Source: Patiriisocius marinus
GTDB taxonomy: Bacteria; Bacteroidota; Bacteroidia; Flavobacteriales; Flavobacteriaceae
DNA: 64,000 nt
NCBI RefSeq assembly: GCF_008974325.1
Contig: NZ_BKCG01000005.1
Coordinates: forward strand, 1 to 64,000
Direction of reading: 5' to 3'
The translations under genes were made by a program, and so were the position numbers. Of the stretch, positions 38,706-47,137 are shown piece after piece. Within the stretch, counting starts at the first letter, position 1; every line of letters begins with the position of its first letter. The notes below the pieces were generated by a model. That model was not told where the DNA came from and did no database searches. It was given only the letters and a program-made list of their open reading frames with translations.

Positions 38706-38739
38706 CAAATATAATACCATGATTAACGTCCCTCACAAA
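38706..38739 (-). promoter_or_regulatory. Putative promoter of the DUF2059 gene
   Basis: On the minus strand TTTG (38736-38739), a 22-bp spacer and TATATTTG (38706-38713) resemble the consensus, one base longer than usual in the spacer. The -33 lies within the first codons of the divergent gene. Confidence 0.45.
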
Positions 38740-39504
38740 ATACTTCTAGTTTTTTTATCAATTATCCTATTTACAGGGTGTAAAGACGATGATTCAGACA
38801 ACAATGCTGATGATCCTAAAGCAGAAAATAGACGCTCGCTAGGCACTTCAGCTGAAGAGTTATTGAGTGATGATACTTTTAAGAGTATGACGGTTGAACT
38901 TGTTTATGCTCCTAATTATAGACCTAAGCAAGAATCAATAGACTCTTTTAAAGATTTTATACTTGCAAGAGTCAACAAACCTGATGGAGTTACATTTATA
39001 GAAACTGAAATCTCAAATCAACCCAATGCTCCTTTTACTATTGAAGAAATAAGAAACATTGAAGATTTAAATAGAACACAATATACTGTAGGTGATGATA
39101 TAGCTGTATATGTATTTTTCTCTAACGGAAGTTCAGAAAATGACACTTCTACCTCTGTAACTTTGGGTACAGCTTACCAAAATACATCAATGGTTGTGTA
39201 TGAACGTACACTGCAACAAATTACTCTAGACGAGCCTGAAATATTACCTATATTAGAATCCACAACATTGCATCACGAATTTGGACATTTATTTGGTTTA
39301 GTAAATATTCAAGAAGATGACATACATCCTGGAGGTGATCACGAAGATTTAGATCACTTAAAGCACTGTATTATTGAAGATTGTTTAATGTATTTTGAAG
39401 CTAACAATGTAACACGCATTATGGAGCGTGCGAGATCTAGAGCTCAGGTTGCAGACCTAGATCCACTTTGCATTGCAGACTTGCAAGCTAAAGGTGGCAA
39501 GTAA
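38719..39504 (+). CDS. Zinc metalloprotease lipoprotein
   Basis: A 261-aa lipoprotein from ATG 38719 (an upstream TTG at 38695 would spoil the signal). Signal MINVPHKILLVFLSIILFTG with lipid Cys21, followed by an Asp-rich linker. The zinc site is H186-E187-F-G-H190 followed by LFG (HExxHxxG, metzincin-like); the third ligand is not obvious. The family is a membrane metalloprotease type seen in flavobacteria. Probably displayed on the cell surface or facing the periplasm. Substrate unknown. Confidence 0.8.
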   Translation: MINVPHKILLVFLSIILFTGCKDDDSDNNADDPKAENRRSLGTSAEELLSDDTFKSMTVELVYAPNYRPKQESIDSFKDFILARVNKPDGVTFIETEISNQPNAPFTIEEIRNIEDLNRTQYTVGDDIAVYVFFSNGSSENDTSTSVTLGTAYQNTSMVVYERTLQQITLDEPEILPILESTTLHHEFGHLFGLVNIQEDDIHPGGDHEDLDHLKHCIIEDCLMYFEANNVTRIMERARSRAQVADLDPLCIADLQAKGGK

Positions 39505-39512
39505 TTCTAACT

Positions 39513-39557
39513 AAAACAACAAAGCTCGAAAACTTAGTTTTCGAGCTTTGTTGTTTT
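39513..39557. terminator. Bidirectional terminator with 21-bp perfect stem
   Basis: 39513-39533 and 39537-39557 pair over 21 bp without mismatch, with a 3-nt loop. T-runs follow on both strands. It lies between the convergent metalloprotease and amidohydrolase genes and can end both. Confidence 0.92.
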
Positions 39558-39579
39558 TAATACTTAAATGAATTAAATT

Positions 39580-41268
39580 TTAATGCGCTTCATCAGTAGC
39601 TTTAATTCTCTCTTCTTTTCTCTCAACACTTTTAAGAGTAGTGTTCTCAAAGACTACTTCTCCATTAATAAATGTAGCAACTACTTTAGTATGAGGAATA
39701 CTATCTGCATTAACTGTCATTATATCTTGATTTAAGATCGTAAAGTCTGCTAATTTTCCTTCTTCGATGCTTCCTTTTTCATTTTCTTCAAAGTTTGCGT
39801 AAGCTGCCCATATAGTCATTCCTTTTAAAGCTTCCTCTCTGCTTAAAATTTCCGAAGGTCTAAAACCACCTTCAGGATAATGCTTTAAATCCTTACGAGC
39901 GACAGCTGCATAAAAAGTGTGCATCGGGTTTACGCGTTCTACAGGGAAATCTGTTCCTAGAGCTATTATCCCTGCATTATCTAATAATGTTTTATAAGCA
40001 TAAGCACCTTCAATACGGTCTTTCCCTACACGCTCCTCTGCCCAATACATATCGCTTGTTGCGTGCGTAGGCTGTACTGAAGGAATAATGTTTTTAGAAA
40101 AATCTTTAAAATCTACAGGTGTTACTATTTGCGCGTGCTCAATACGCCAGCGCATATCCTTTTTACCTTTTAGTGTGTTTTTATATGCACGAAGTACTGC
40201 TACATTAGCTGAATCACCAATAGCATGTGTATTCATTTGATAACCTGCTTTTTCAATGCGTTGTGCTAAGTCATTTAATTCGGTTTGTGTTGTAATCATT
40301 GCTCCAAAATGATTATGACGATCACTGTAAGGCTCACGCATAGCGGCTCCGCGAGAACCTAAAGCTCCATCCGCATATACTTTTACAGAACGCACATTTA
40401 AACGGTCTGTTTTAATAATCCCTTTGGTTAAAAAATGATTTAAATTTTCTGGCGTATTACTAACCATAGCATAAATACGCAGTTTCAACTCGTCTTCTTG
40501 TTGCATTGTATCTATAGCCTCAATTACCTCAACTGATAGGCCCGCATCATCTACGGTTGTTAAACCAAGAGATAAGCATTCAGCTTCTGCATCTAGCAAA
40601 GCTGTTTTTATAAACTCTGGAGTTGGCTCAGAAACTGCAGCATACACTAAATCCATTGGCGTATCAATTACTATTCCTGTAAGTTTCCCTTCTACAACTT
40701 CAATACTTCCACCAGGCATTTTAGTTTTAGTAGTAATTCCTGCCATTGATAATGCAAGTGAGTTTGCTACTAATGCGTGACCATCAACACGAGTTATTGC
40801 CACTGGAGTATCTGGGAATAATGAATCTAGCATTTTATTATTAGGAAACTCTTGTACTTCCCAATCGTTTTGATCCCAACCTCTTCCCAAAATAAAATCG
40901 GATTTTTTTTCTTTCTGAAATGCTACAACTCTTTCTAATACCTCCTCAAAACTAGTAGTCCCCATTAGGTCTACATACTGTTTTGAAACTCCCAAATTAA
41001 ATACGTGACCATGAGCATCGATTAGCCCTGGCACAATAGTATGTCCTTTTGCATCATAAGTATTGGCAATGTTGTATTTAAGTTCTAATTCGGGTTTTAT
41101 CCCTATCTCAACTATTTTCCCATCTGTTACCACAAAAGAACTTGCGGTACTAAAGTCCTGATCTACTGTGTAGATATTTGCATTTTTAACAAGTAAATCT
41201 GCGTCTATTTTATTAGGCACGCAGCTAAATATTGTTACTGAAATTATAAACGTAGTTAAGAGTCTCAT
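39580..41268 (-). CDS. Amidohydrolase (YtcJ-like) lipoprotein
   Basis: A 562-aa metal-dependent hydrolase of the amidohydrolase family 3. Lipoprotein signal ends at Cys16 (TIFSC). Metal-site motifs: GLIDAHGHVF (HxH), the HAQIVTP and NTHAIGDSAN histidines and the ALGTDFPVE aspartate. Such enzymes split amide or related bonds; substrate unknown. The closing ADFTILNQDIMTV is typical of the fold's small beta domain. Confidence 0.88.
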   Translation of the reverse strand: MRLLTTFIISVTIFSCVPNKIDADLLVKNANIYTVDQDFSTASSFVVTDGKIVEIGIKPELELKYNIANTYDAKGHTIVPGLIDAHGHVFNLGVSKQYVDLMGTTSFEEVLERVVAFQKEKKSDFILGRGWDQNDWEVQEFPNNKMLDSLFPDTPVAITRVDGHALVANSLALSMAGITTKTKMPGGSIEVVEGKLTGIVIDTPMDLVYAAVSEPTPEFIKTALLDAEAECLSLGLTTVDDAGLSVEVIEAIDTMQQEDELKLRIYAMVSNTPENLNHFLTKGIIKTDRLNVRSVKVYADGALGSRGAAMREPYSDRHNHFGAMITTQTELNDLAQRIEKAGYQMNTHAIGDSANVAVLRAYKNTLKGKKDMRWRIEHAQIVTPVDFKDFSKNIIPSVQPTHATSDMYWAEERVGKDRIEGAYAYKTLLDNAGIIALGTDFPVERVNPMHTFYAAVARKDLKHYPEGGFRPSEILSREEALKGMTIWAAYANFEENEKGSIEEGKLADFTILNQDIMTVNADSIPHTKVVATFINGEVVFENTTLKSVERKEERIKATDEAH

Positions 41269-41354
41269 TGTATTAATATTTCGAATTTCTTATTTCGTAA
41301 AAATAAGGAAAAGGGTTCTTAAAAAATGCCGTGAGTTTAAATATGTGCAGAAAC

Positions 41355-41398
41355 AAAAAAACCGCAAGCTCAATATTAATTTGAACGTACGGTTTTTT
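41355..41398 (-). terminator. Terminator after the outer-membrane barrel gene
   Basis: The outer stem AAAAAAACCG (41355-41364) pairs with CGGTTTTTT (41390-41398) around an imperfect inner hairpin, with a T-run on the minus strand. It lies 37 bp past the stop. Confidence 0.6.
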
Positions 41399-41434
41399 AA
41401 ATTATTAAAATTTCGGCTTTGCCTTATATAGGTA

Positions 41435-43204
41435 TTACCAATCAAACTTATAAGTTGCTCCTCCAAGAATCTGGATTCCCTGTACATCATAATTGTACCA
41501 TTTCTCGTAGTTGTCGCCAATTAAATTACTTCCTTTAGCAAATACCGTAAGACGATCGTTTATGCGATACCCCAAATGTGCGTTTAAATCTACATAACCG
41601 TCTAGCGTTACACTTGGCTCTAATATATTAGATGCTATATCGCTGTTAAGATCCTCACGTTCTCCCACATAAAATACGGAAACACCACCATATAATTGTT
41701 CGGTAATATTAAAGGTACTAAATAAGGTTGCTTGCAAAGAAGGTGCATTATACGCTTCTAATAATACATCTGTACTGTAACTATTGAACGTTGCATTTAC
41801 TCCTATAGTTATGTTCTGAGAAAGTTCCGTTTTTAATTCTCCAAAAACTGATAGTGTGTTTGTATCGTCATAAACTACATCAAACGAATTTCCAAATTTA
41901 TACCCTTCCGTATCTAATTGAGTTGAAAAAGGATTTGACACGAAAAAAGCTTTATCTAACTCTCGTTTATATCCTGCTCTCAAATTGTATGCAACTGCAT
42001 TTGTAAGTTTCCCTTTTACCCCTCCAAAAGCATCATACAGTGTACTTGTTGGTTTTAAATTAAGTGTAGGAGAAATAAACGGATTCACTTCTTTAAAATC
42101 ATAAAATGTGTTTTGTTTTAATCCACCTTCGACACCAGCGTAAGCAATCAACAACTCATCTACTACTCTATAGGATGCTGAAACATTAGGAGAAATATAA
42201 ATGTTAGTTTCACTGTTTTCAGTATCTAAATTTACATAAGCGTTAACACCTAATTTTAAAGACAAGTCATCACGTACTACTGAAAGTGATGGTAAAACAC
42301 CTGCATTTAAATGACTATAATTTATAGTTCCTGGAGTAAATAATCCTTCGTAAAAACTACCACTCAAGTAATTAATGTCTACTCCTACTTTAAAATCATT
42401 TTCTGCAATAGGGAATGCGAACTCTGGCTTAATTATAGCGTTTAATTCTGATGTCTCATAACTATCTGCTAAGTATCTAACTTTAGCCGAAACCTTATTG
42501 AAAAATGAATCTTCCATAGAAATACTTCCACCTAAATAACCACTAAAATAATTTTGGGCTACATCAAGACTTTCTACTTCATCATCTGTTAGGAAATTAA
42601 ATGTATCATTAATTCCATACCAATTATACATTTGGTGTTCTATTCCGGCATCAATTCTATAAGCAGCATCACGTTGTCTACTTGTATAATTCAAGTCTAA
42701 TTGGGTATCCATAAAATTAGCATCTGCACGGATGCCATCAATATCACCCTGAGCCGAGTTATGCTTAAAAAAGATTCCAGCATTATCCGTTCTACTTAAT
42801 TGAAAATTACTGTACAACTCAGCCAATCCTGTTGTATAATTTCCGAAACCTAAGGTTGCATAATTATCATACAACTTCACTTTTTTTGCTTTCTCAACTG
42901 TTGCAGCTTTTCCTTTTGCTGGGGTAAATGTTGATGCTACTGGCACAGAAAAAATATTATATGTTACTGGTTGCTTTTGCGTTGAAACACTATCGTTAAG
43001 TTGTGGTGTTTCTTTTATTTTAAATGCATCACTAATTGTAGGCGTATATGGCTTTACAATATTTACAACTTCCGTTCCTAGAGGATCGTCATCATCTGTT
43101 TGTGCGATTGCTGGCACCGTTAAAAGTAACCCAAACAAAGCGATTGAAATTTGAAATAAATATGGAATAGTATTGGCTCTTTTATTTAATGAGTCTGTAT
43201 TCAT
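41435..43204 (-). CDS. Outer-membrane beta-barrel protein, receptor-like without plug
   Basis: A 589-aa exported protein (signal ending AIAQ). From about residue 110 on, alternating amphipathic strands (YATLGFGNYTTGLAELYSNF, QLDLNYTSRQRDAAYRIDAG) run to a C-terminal aromatic strand LGGATYKFDW, as in outer-membrane barrels. Usually called a TonB-dependent receptor, but the 85 residues before the barrel are too short for a plug domain and no TonB box is evident. It lies 60 bp behind the 1007-aa TPR gene and is probably co-transcribed with it. Confidence 0.8.
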   Translation of the reverse strand: MNTDSLNKRANTIPYLFQISIALFGLLLTVPAIAQTDDDDPLGTEVVNIVKPYTPTISDAFKIKETPQLNDSVSTQKQPVTYNIFSVPVASTFTPAKGKAATVEKAKKVKLYDNYATLGFGNYTTGLAELYSNFQLSRTDNAGIFFKHNSAQGDIDGIRADANFMDTQLDLNYTSRQRDAAYRIDAGIEHQMYNWYGINDTFNFLTDDEVESLDVAQNYFSGYLGGSISMEDSFFNKVSAKVRYLADSYETSELNAIIKPEFAFPIAENDFKVGVDINYLSGSFYEGLFTPGTINYSHLNAGVLPSLSVVRDDLSLKLGVNAYVNLDTENSETNIYISPNVSASYRVVDELLIAYAGVEGGLKQNTFYDFKEVNPFISPTLNLKPTSTLYDAFGGVKGKLTNAVAYNLRAGYKRELDKAFFVSNPFSTQLDTEGYKFGNSFDVVYDDTNTLSVFGELKTELSQNITIGVNATFNSYSTDVLLEAYNAPSLQATLFSTFNITEQLYGGVSVFYVGEREDLNSDIASNILEPSVTLDGYVDLNAHLGYRINDRLTVFAKGSNLIGDNYEKWYNYDVQGIQILGGATYKFDW

Positions 43205-43264
43205 ATTGCTGAAATATTATGTTGTACTAATTATTAGATTGTTTTAAAACTGCTCAATAAGAAA

Positions 43265-46200
43265 TTAATTTCCTTCCGGACTTTCCACTGAAGAGTTCGT
43301 TTTTGCTTCTGCGGCTTTAATTTTATTTAATTCGGTTTGTGCTTCTGCTACAACGTTTGGAAAATCTTTAAAGTTTGTAATAACACTTTCTAAAATATAA
43401 GTAGCTTGATAAGCATCCCCTAAAGCATAGAAGTTCTTCGCCATTAACACAAGACCTTTAGCTCCGAATAATTTATAACCAGAATAATCTTTTGCTAACC
43501 TTTGTACGCTTTCATTTGAAGCTGCAAACTTAGAATCCTTGTTTTTAAAATAAGCATCATAATATAAAGCCTCTGCTGCTAATTGCCCTGTAGCAATTTT
43601 AGCTACTTCTTGGTATGCTATTCTAGCCTTCGCTTCGTTGTTAGTTTTGATTGCAGAACGTGCTATAATAATTTGAGCGTCACTTTGGATATTTGTGTCA
43701 ATCTTATCGTTTGACAATACTTTATCTGCGTAAGCTACAGCTTTAGTATATTGTTCTAGCTCGTAACTTGCTTTCATTGCGTTGGTTTGAGCAAAAATGA
43801 TATTCTGCGGGAAATCTGCTTCAGCTTCTAATCGTTTTAAATAGGATAATGCATTTGGATAATCCTTTTGTGTCAAATAAATTTCAGAAATACGAGCAAG
43901 TGCTTGCTCTGTAAATTCGCTGCGTTCCTTATTTAAAACAAACTTATAATGTGGAATGGCTTGTGATATTTCGGCTTTGCCAAAATACAACTGACCTACA
44001 TAAAAGTGTGCTTGTAAAGCGTGCTGCCCTGATGGGAATTGTTTTAAATAATCTTCAAATCGCTTTGTAGCTTGCGACACATTATTTTCTAGATAAGGCT
44101 GTTCTGCTGCTTGATAACTTGCATCATCAAGTTCTGCATCTTCAATGTCTACAAAGTCTAATGTTTGTACCCAAGATGCGTAATCATCCACGCGACCTTG
44201 GTCTATGTAAATTATTTTCGCACTATTTACAGCTTGCACTGCTTCTGGTGTTGAAGGAAAATCGTTAGCTACTTTTTTGAAGAGTGTCAATGCTTTATTA
44301 GTATCACCTGTATTATCGTATAATAGCGCTTGCTTCAATAATGAGCGAGCAACATAGCTACTTGAAGGGAAATCTTTTACTAGTTTGCTGTAAGTTCGTT
44401 GCGCATCGGCAGTTTTGTTTTGTGATATGTATGTGTTTCCTAATTCATATAAAGCGTCATCTCTAAAAAATGATTTTGGGTATTTGGACCCAAACGAGTT
44501 TAGTTCAGTTACTTTAGATTCAGTTCTATCAACAAAACCATAACTAATTGCTTTTTGGAAAGCTGCATAATCTTTATCATTCCCATTTGCTTCAAGAACA
44601 AGATTGTAATTTTCCATTGCTGGCCAGTATTGACTGGTTACAAAATAGCTATCTCCTAAACGTAAATAAGCATCGTTTTTTCGTGAAACTTCTGCATTAG
44701 AAGTTGATACATATTTTTTAAAATTAGTGATTGCCATTTCATAATTTTTCAATTTGAAATAGTTGTATCCCATATTATAACTGCTATTAGCATATTCTGG
44801 CGTACTAGCAGCTCCTGGCAGTTGTAAAAATTGTTTATATCCTAAACCAGCTTCTTCAAAGTTAGACAACTGAAAATCACTCTCTGCTTTCCAGTATGTA
44901 GCACGCGCTGTAATTTTAGGGTCGCGAGGTTCTTTCAATGATTTTTTAAACAATGTAATTGCAGATGTATAATCACCTTCGTTATATAATTCTAACCCTC
45001 TATATAGCGTTACTTTTTGATAAGCAAGCTTATTTTCAAATTCACTATTGTTTTCTAATAATGTAATAGCTTCTTTATAATTTCGTGATGTTATGTAACT
45101 ATCAATCAATAGATTTTTAAGTAATGGATTATTAGTATTGTTTGGATATTTTTCAATGAATGATAATAGAATTTGTGGCACACTCTGGTAGCTATTCCCA
45201 ATTTCGTAACTCAACTTTGCATAATTCAAAGCAGCATCTTCTGCAATTTCAGCACTAAAATCCATTTCACTTGCATTTTTAAATGCGTTTAGTGCTTCTT
45301 GTTTTTTACCAAGTTTCAAATATGATTCGGCTAAATGATAATAGGCGTTTTGTGCTGTTGCATTACGTCCATCAACAATTTTATTAAATTCACCTACAGC
45401 GTTAGAATAGTCTCCTTGTTTGTAGTACGCATATCCAAGTTGGTAATAATCTGTATTATTCCATTTTCCACGTTCGCCTTTATACTCCTTCAAATAAGGA
45501 ACAGCTTGCGCATATTGCCCAAGATTAAAGTGACTTTCTCCTATAATTTTAGACAATTCACTTTTTTCTTTTGGACTTGAGTTATCAAATTGCTCCGTCC
45601 CCATATCGATTGCTTTCTGAAATTTTCCTAGCTTAAAATTCATATCTGCTTGATAATATGAAAGCTCTTTATTGTAACGTTCGTTATCTTTAACTTCTTC
45701 AAACAAATCGTTTGCCTCTTGATACTTATCACCTTCATAAGCGATAAAACCTAAATAGTATTTTGCTTGAGAGCCATACTTTTCTGAATCGCTTACACGG
45801 TTTAAATATTTTTTTGCTTGTGTAAATTGTTCTGCTTTAAAAAAAGAATATCCACTGTTGAAATTGAAGCGTTCCGTTTCAGCTTTGCTTAAACTTCCAG
45901 CATCTACTTTCTCATACCATTTTTGAGCATAAGCATATTTACCATTTTCAAAATAGTAATTAGCAACATCAATATATGCTGAGTTTCGTTTTACACTCGT
46001 TGGGTAATTTGAAACGAACGACTCCATTAATTGATCTGCATCTTGTTGATTTAAACGTACAGCACAATTTGCAATATAATAAGCGCAATCGCTTTCAATA
46101 CTTTCACGATCTGAAGTTTGCTTCACTTTAGAAAACATACTTTGTGCTGCCAGATACTGATTATTATTATACAACTCAATTGCCTGATTATAAGCTACAA

Positions 46201-46288
46201 GGTCGTTTGTAAAAGCCGCGGTTTGTTGTGAAATTCCGCTAAAAGAATAAGCGAAAATAGAAAATACAACGAAAAGGTTTTTTAACAT
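43265..46288 (-). CDS. Large periplasmic TPR protein
   Basis: A 1007-aa exported protein (signal MLKNLFVVFSIFAYSFSGIS). It consists of about 20 or more tetratricopeptide-like helical pairs (for example YYQLGYAYYKQGDYSNAVGE; YNMGYNYFKLKNYEMAITNF; FYVGQLYFGKAEISQAIPHY) and probably acts as a protein-binding scaffold between the membranes. It ends in a low-complexity KTNSSVESPEGN tail. Being 60 bp before the barrel gene on the same strand, it is likely a partner of that protein. Confidence 0.9.
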   Translation of the reverse strand: MLKNLFVVFSIFAYSFSGISQQTAAFTNDLVAYNQAIELYNNNQYLAAQSMFSKVKQTSDRESIESDCAYYIANCAVRLNQQDADQLMESFVSNYPTSVKRNSAYIDVANYYFENGKYAYAQKWYEKVDAGSLSKAETERFNFNSGYSFFKAEQFTQAKKYLNRVSDSEKYGSQAKYYLGFIAYEGDKYQEANDLFEEVKDNERYNKELSYYQADMNFKLGKFQKAIDMGTEQFDNSSPKEKSELSKIIGESHFNLGQYAQAVPYLKEYKGERGKWNNTDYYQLGYAYYKQGDYSNAVGEFNKIVDGRNATAQNAYYHLAESYLKLGKKQEALNAFKNASEMDFSAEIAEDAALNYAKLSYEIGNSYQSVPQILLSFIEKYPNNTNNPLLKNLLIDSYITSRNYKEAITLLENNSEFENKLAYQKVTLYRGLELYNEGDYTSAITLFKKSLKEPRDPKITARATYWKAESDFQLSNFEEAGLGYKQFLQLPGAASTPEYANSSYNMGYNYFKLKNYEMAITNFKKYVSTSNAEVSRKNDAYLRLGDSYFVTSQYWPAMENYNLVLEANGNDKDYAAFQKAISYGFVDRTESKVTELNSFGSKYPKSFFRDDALYELGNTYISQNKTADAQRTYSKLVKDFPSSSYVARSLLKQALLYDNTGDTNKALTLFKKVANDFPSTPEAVQAVNSAKIIYIDQGRVDDYASWVQTLDFVDIEDAELDDASYQAAEQPYLENNVSQATKRFEDYLKQFPSGQHALQAHFYVGQLYFGKAEISQAIPHYKFVLNKERSEFTEQALARISEIYLTQKDYPNALSYLKRLEAEADFPQNIIFAQTNAMKASYELEQYTKAVAYADKVLSNDKIDTNIQSDAQIIIARSAIKTNNEAKARIAYQEVAKIATGQLAAEALYYDAYFKNKDSKFAASNESVQRLAKDYSGYKLFGAKGLVLMAKNFYALGDAYQATYILESVITNFKDFPNVVAEAQTELNKIKAAEAKTNSSVESPEGN

Positions 46289-46615
46289 AAATAGTGGTTT
46301 TTTGCTATATCAAAAATAATACTTAAACACTTCAAGAAATCAATTATATAATTGAAGTATTCACAGGTTGTTAACGTAAAAAATGTAAGTAGAAATTGTG
46401 TATTACCAACTAAAAAACTGTTATGAAAAACAAAGCTAAAACCCTGTCTGCCAGTTATACCAGTAGTTTCGGTAATTAATTGCCTTACAACTTTCTTACT
46501 TGATAACGCAGCTACTGATAGTTAATTATATATTGAGAGACTTGATTTGGATTAAATGCGTTAATTGTTTCTTAAAAATTACCTAACTTTCAAACAACTA
46601 AAAAGTAACATCTAT
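46289..46615. other. 327-bp intergenic region between divergent genes
   Basis: No gene is seen. TATTTTTG at 46311-46318 (minus) is a possible -7 for the TPR gene. A perfect 16-bp AT-rich palindrome, TCAATTATATAATTGA, lies at 46340-46355. The remainder is AT-rich and unassigned. Confidence 0.5.
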
Positions 46616-47137
46616 ATGAAAATTTCAGTATTCATTATTTCAAGTGTTTTAGCATTAACATCCTGCGCAGCACAAAACACACTTTCCGCAACGGCTCCAG
46701 TAACTACAAGTAGTCAAGAAAATATTTCAAACTCCTCAGGAATCATTAAAGAATATAACGGTAAAATAGGGATTGGAACTGCAACTCCAGATGAACTATT
46801 AACAGTAAAAGGTATAATTCACTCACAAGAAGTTTTAGTCGATCTTCAAGGTGCTGTTGCTCCAGATTACGTTTTTGAAGCATATTTTAATGGAGCTTCA
46901 GCCTTAAAACCTTCTTACCAAATGATGGATTTAAATGACGTTTCGGCTTATATAAAAGAACACCACCATCTTCCAGAAATTGAAAGTGCAGCAACATTAG
47001 CGAAGGAAGGATTAGAACTTAAAAAAATGAATTTATTATTACTTCAAAAAATAGAGGAACTCACGCTATACACTATCGAACAACAATCGCAAATTGACCA
47101 ATTAAAAGTTGCTGTATCAACATTAATCAAAAAATAA
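46616..47137 (+). CDS. Lipoprotein with tail-fibre-like C-terminal domain
   Basis: A 173-aa lipoprotein from ATG 46616 (the upstream TTG would add a non-signal tail). Signal MKISVFIISSVLALTSC. After a Ser/Thr linker comes GKIGIGTATPDELLTVKG and VLVDLQGAVAPDYVFEAYF, then EHHHLPEIESAATLAKEGLE and a coiled coil (LLLLQKIEELTLYTIEQQSQ). This text is common at the ends of Bacteroidota surface proteins related to phage tail-fibre proteins. Its stop overlaps the protease start by one base (TAATG). Confidence 0.75.
   Translation: MKISVFIISSVLALTSCAAQNTLSATAPVTTSSQENISNSSGIIKEYNGKIGIGTATPDELLTVKGIIHSQEVLVDLQGAVAPDYVFEAYFNGASALKPSYQMMDLNDVSAYIKEHHHLPEIESAATLAKEGLELKKMNLLLLQKIEELTLYTIEQQSQIDQLKVAVSTLIKK

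Noticed and set aside
46340-46355. AT-rich 16-bp palindrome as an operator
   Set aside because: Only A/T apart from the ends, in an AT-rich genome; such palindromes arise often by chance and no regulator is nearby.
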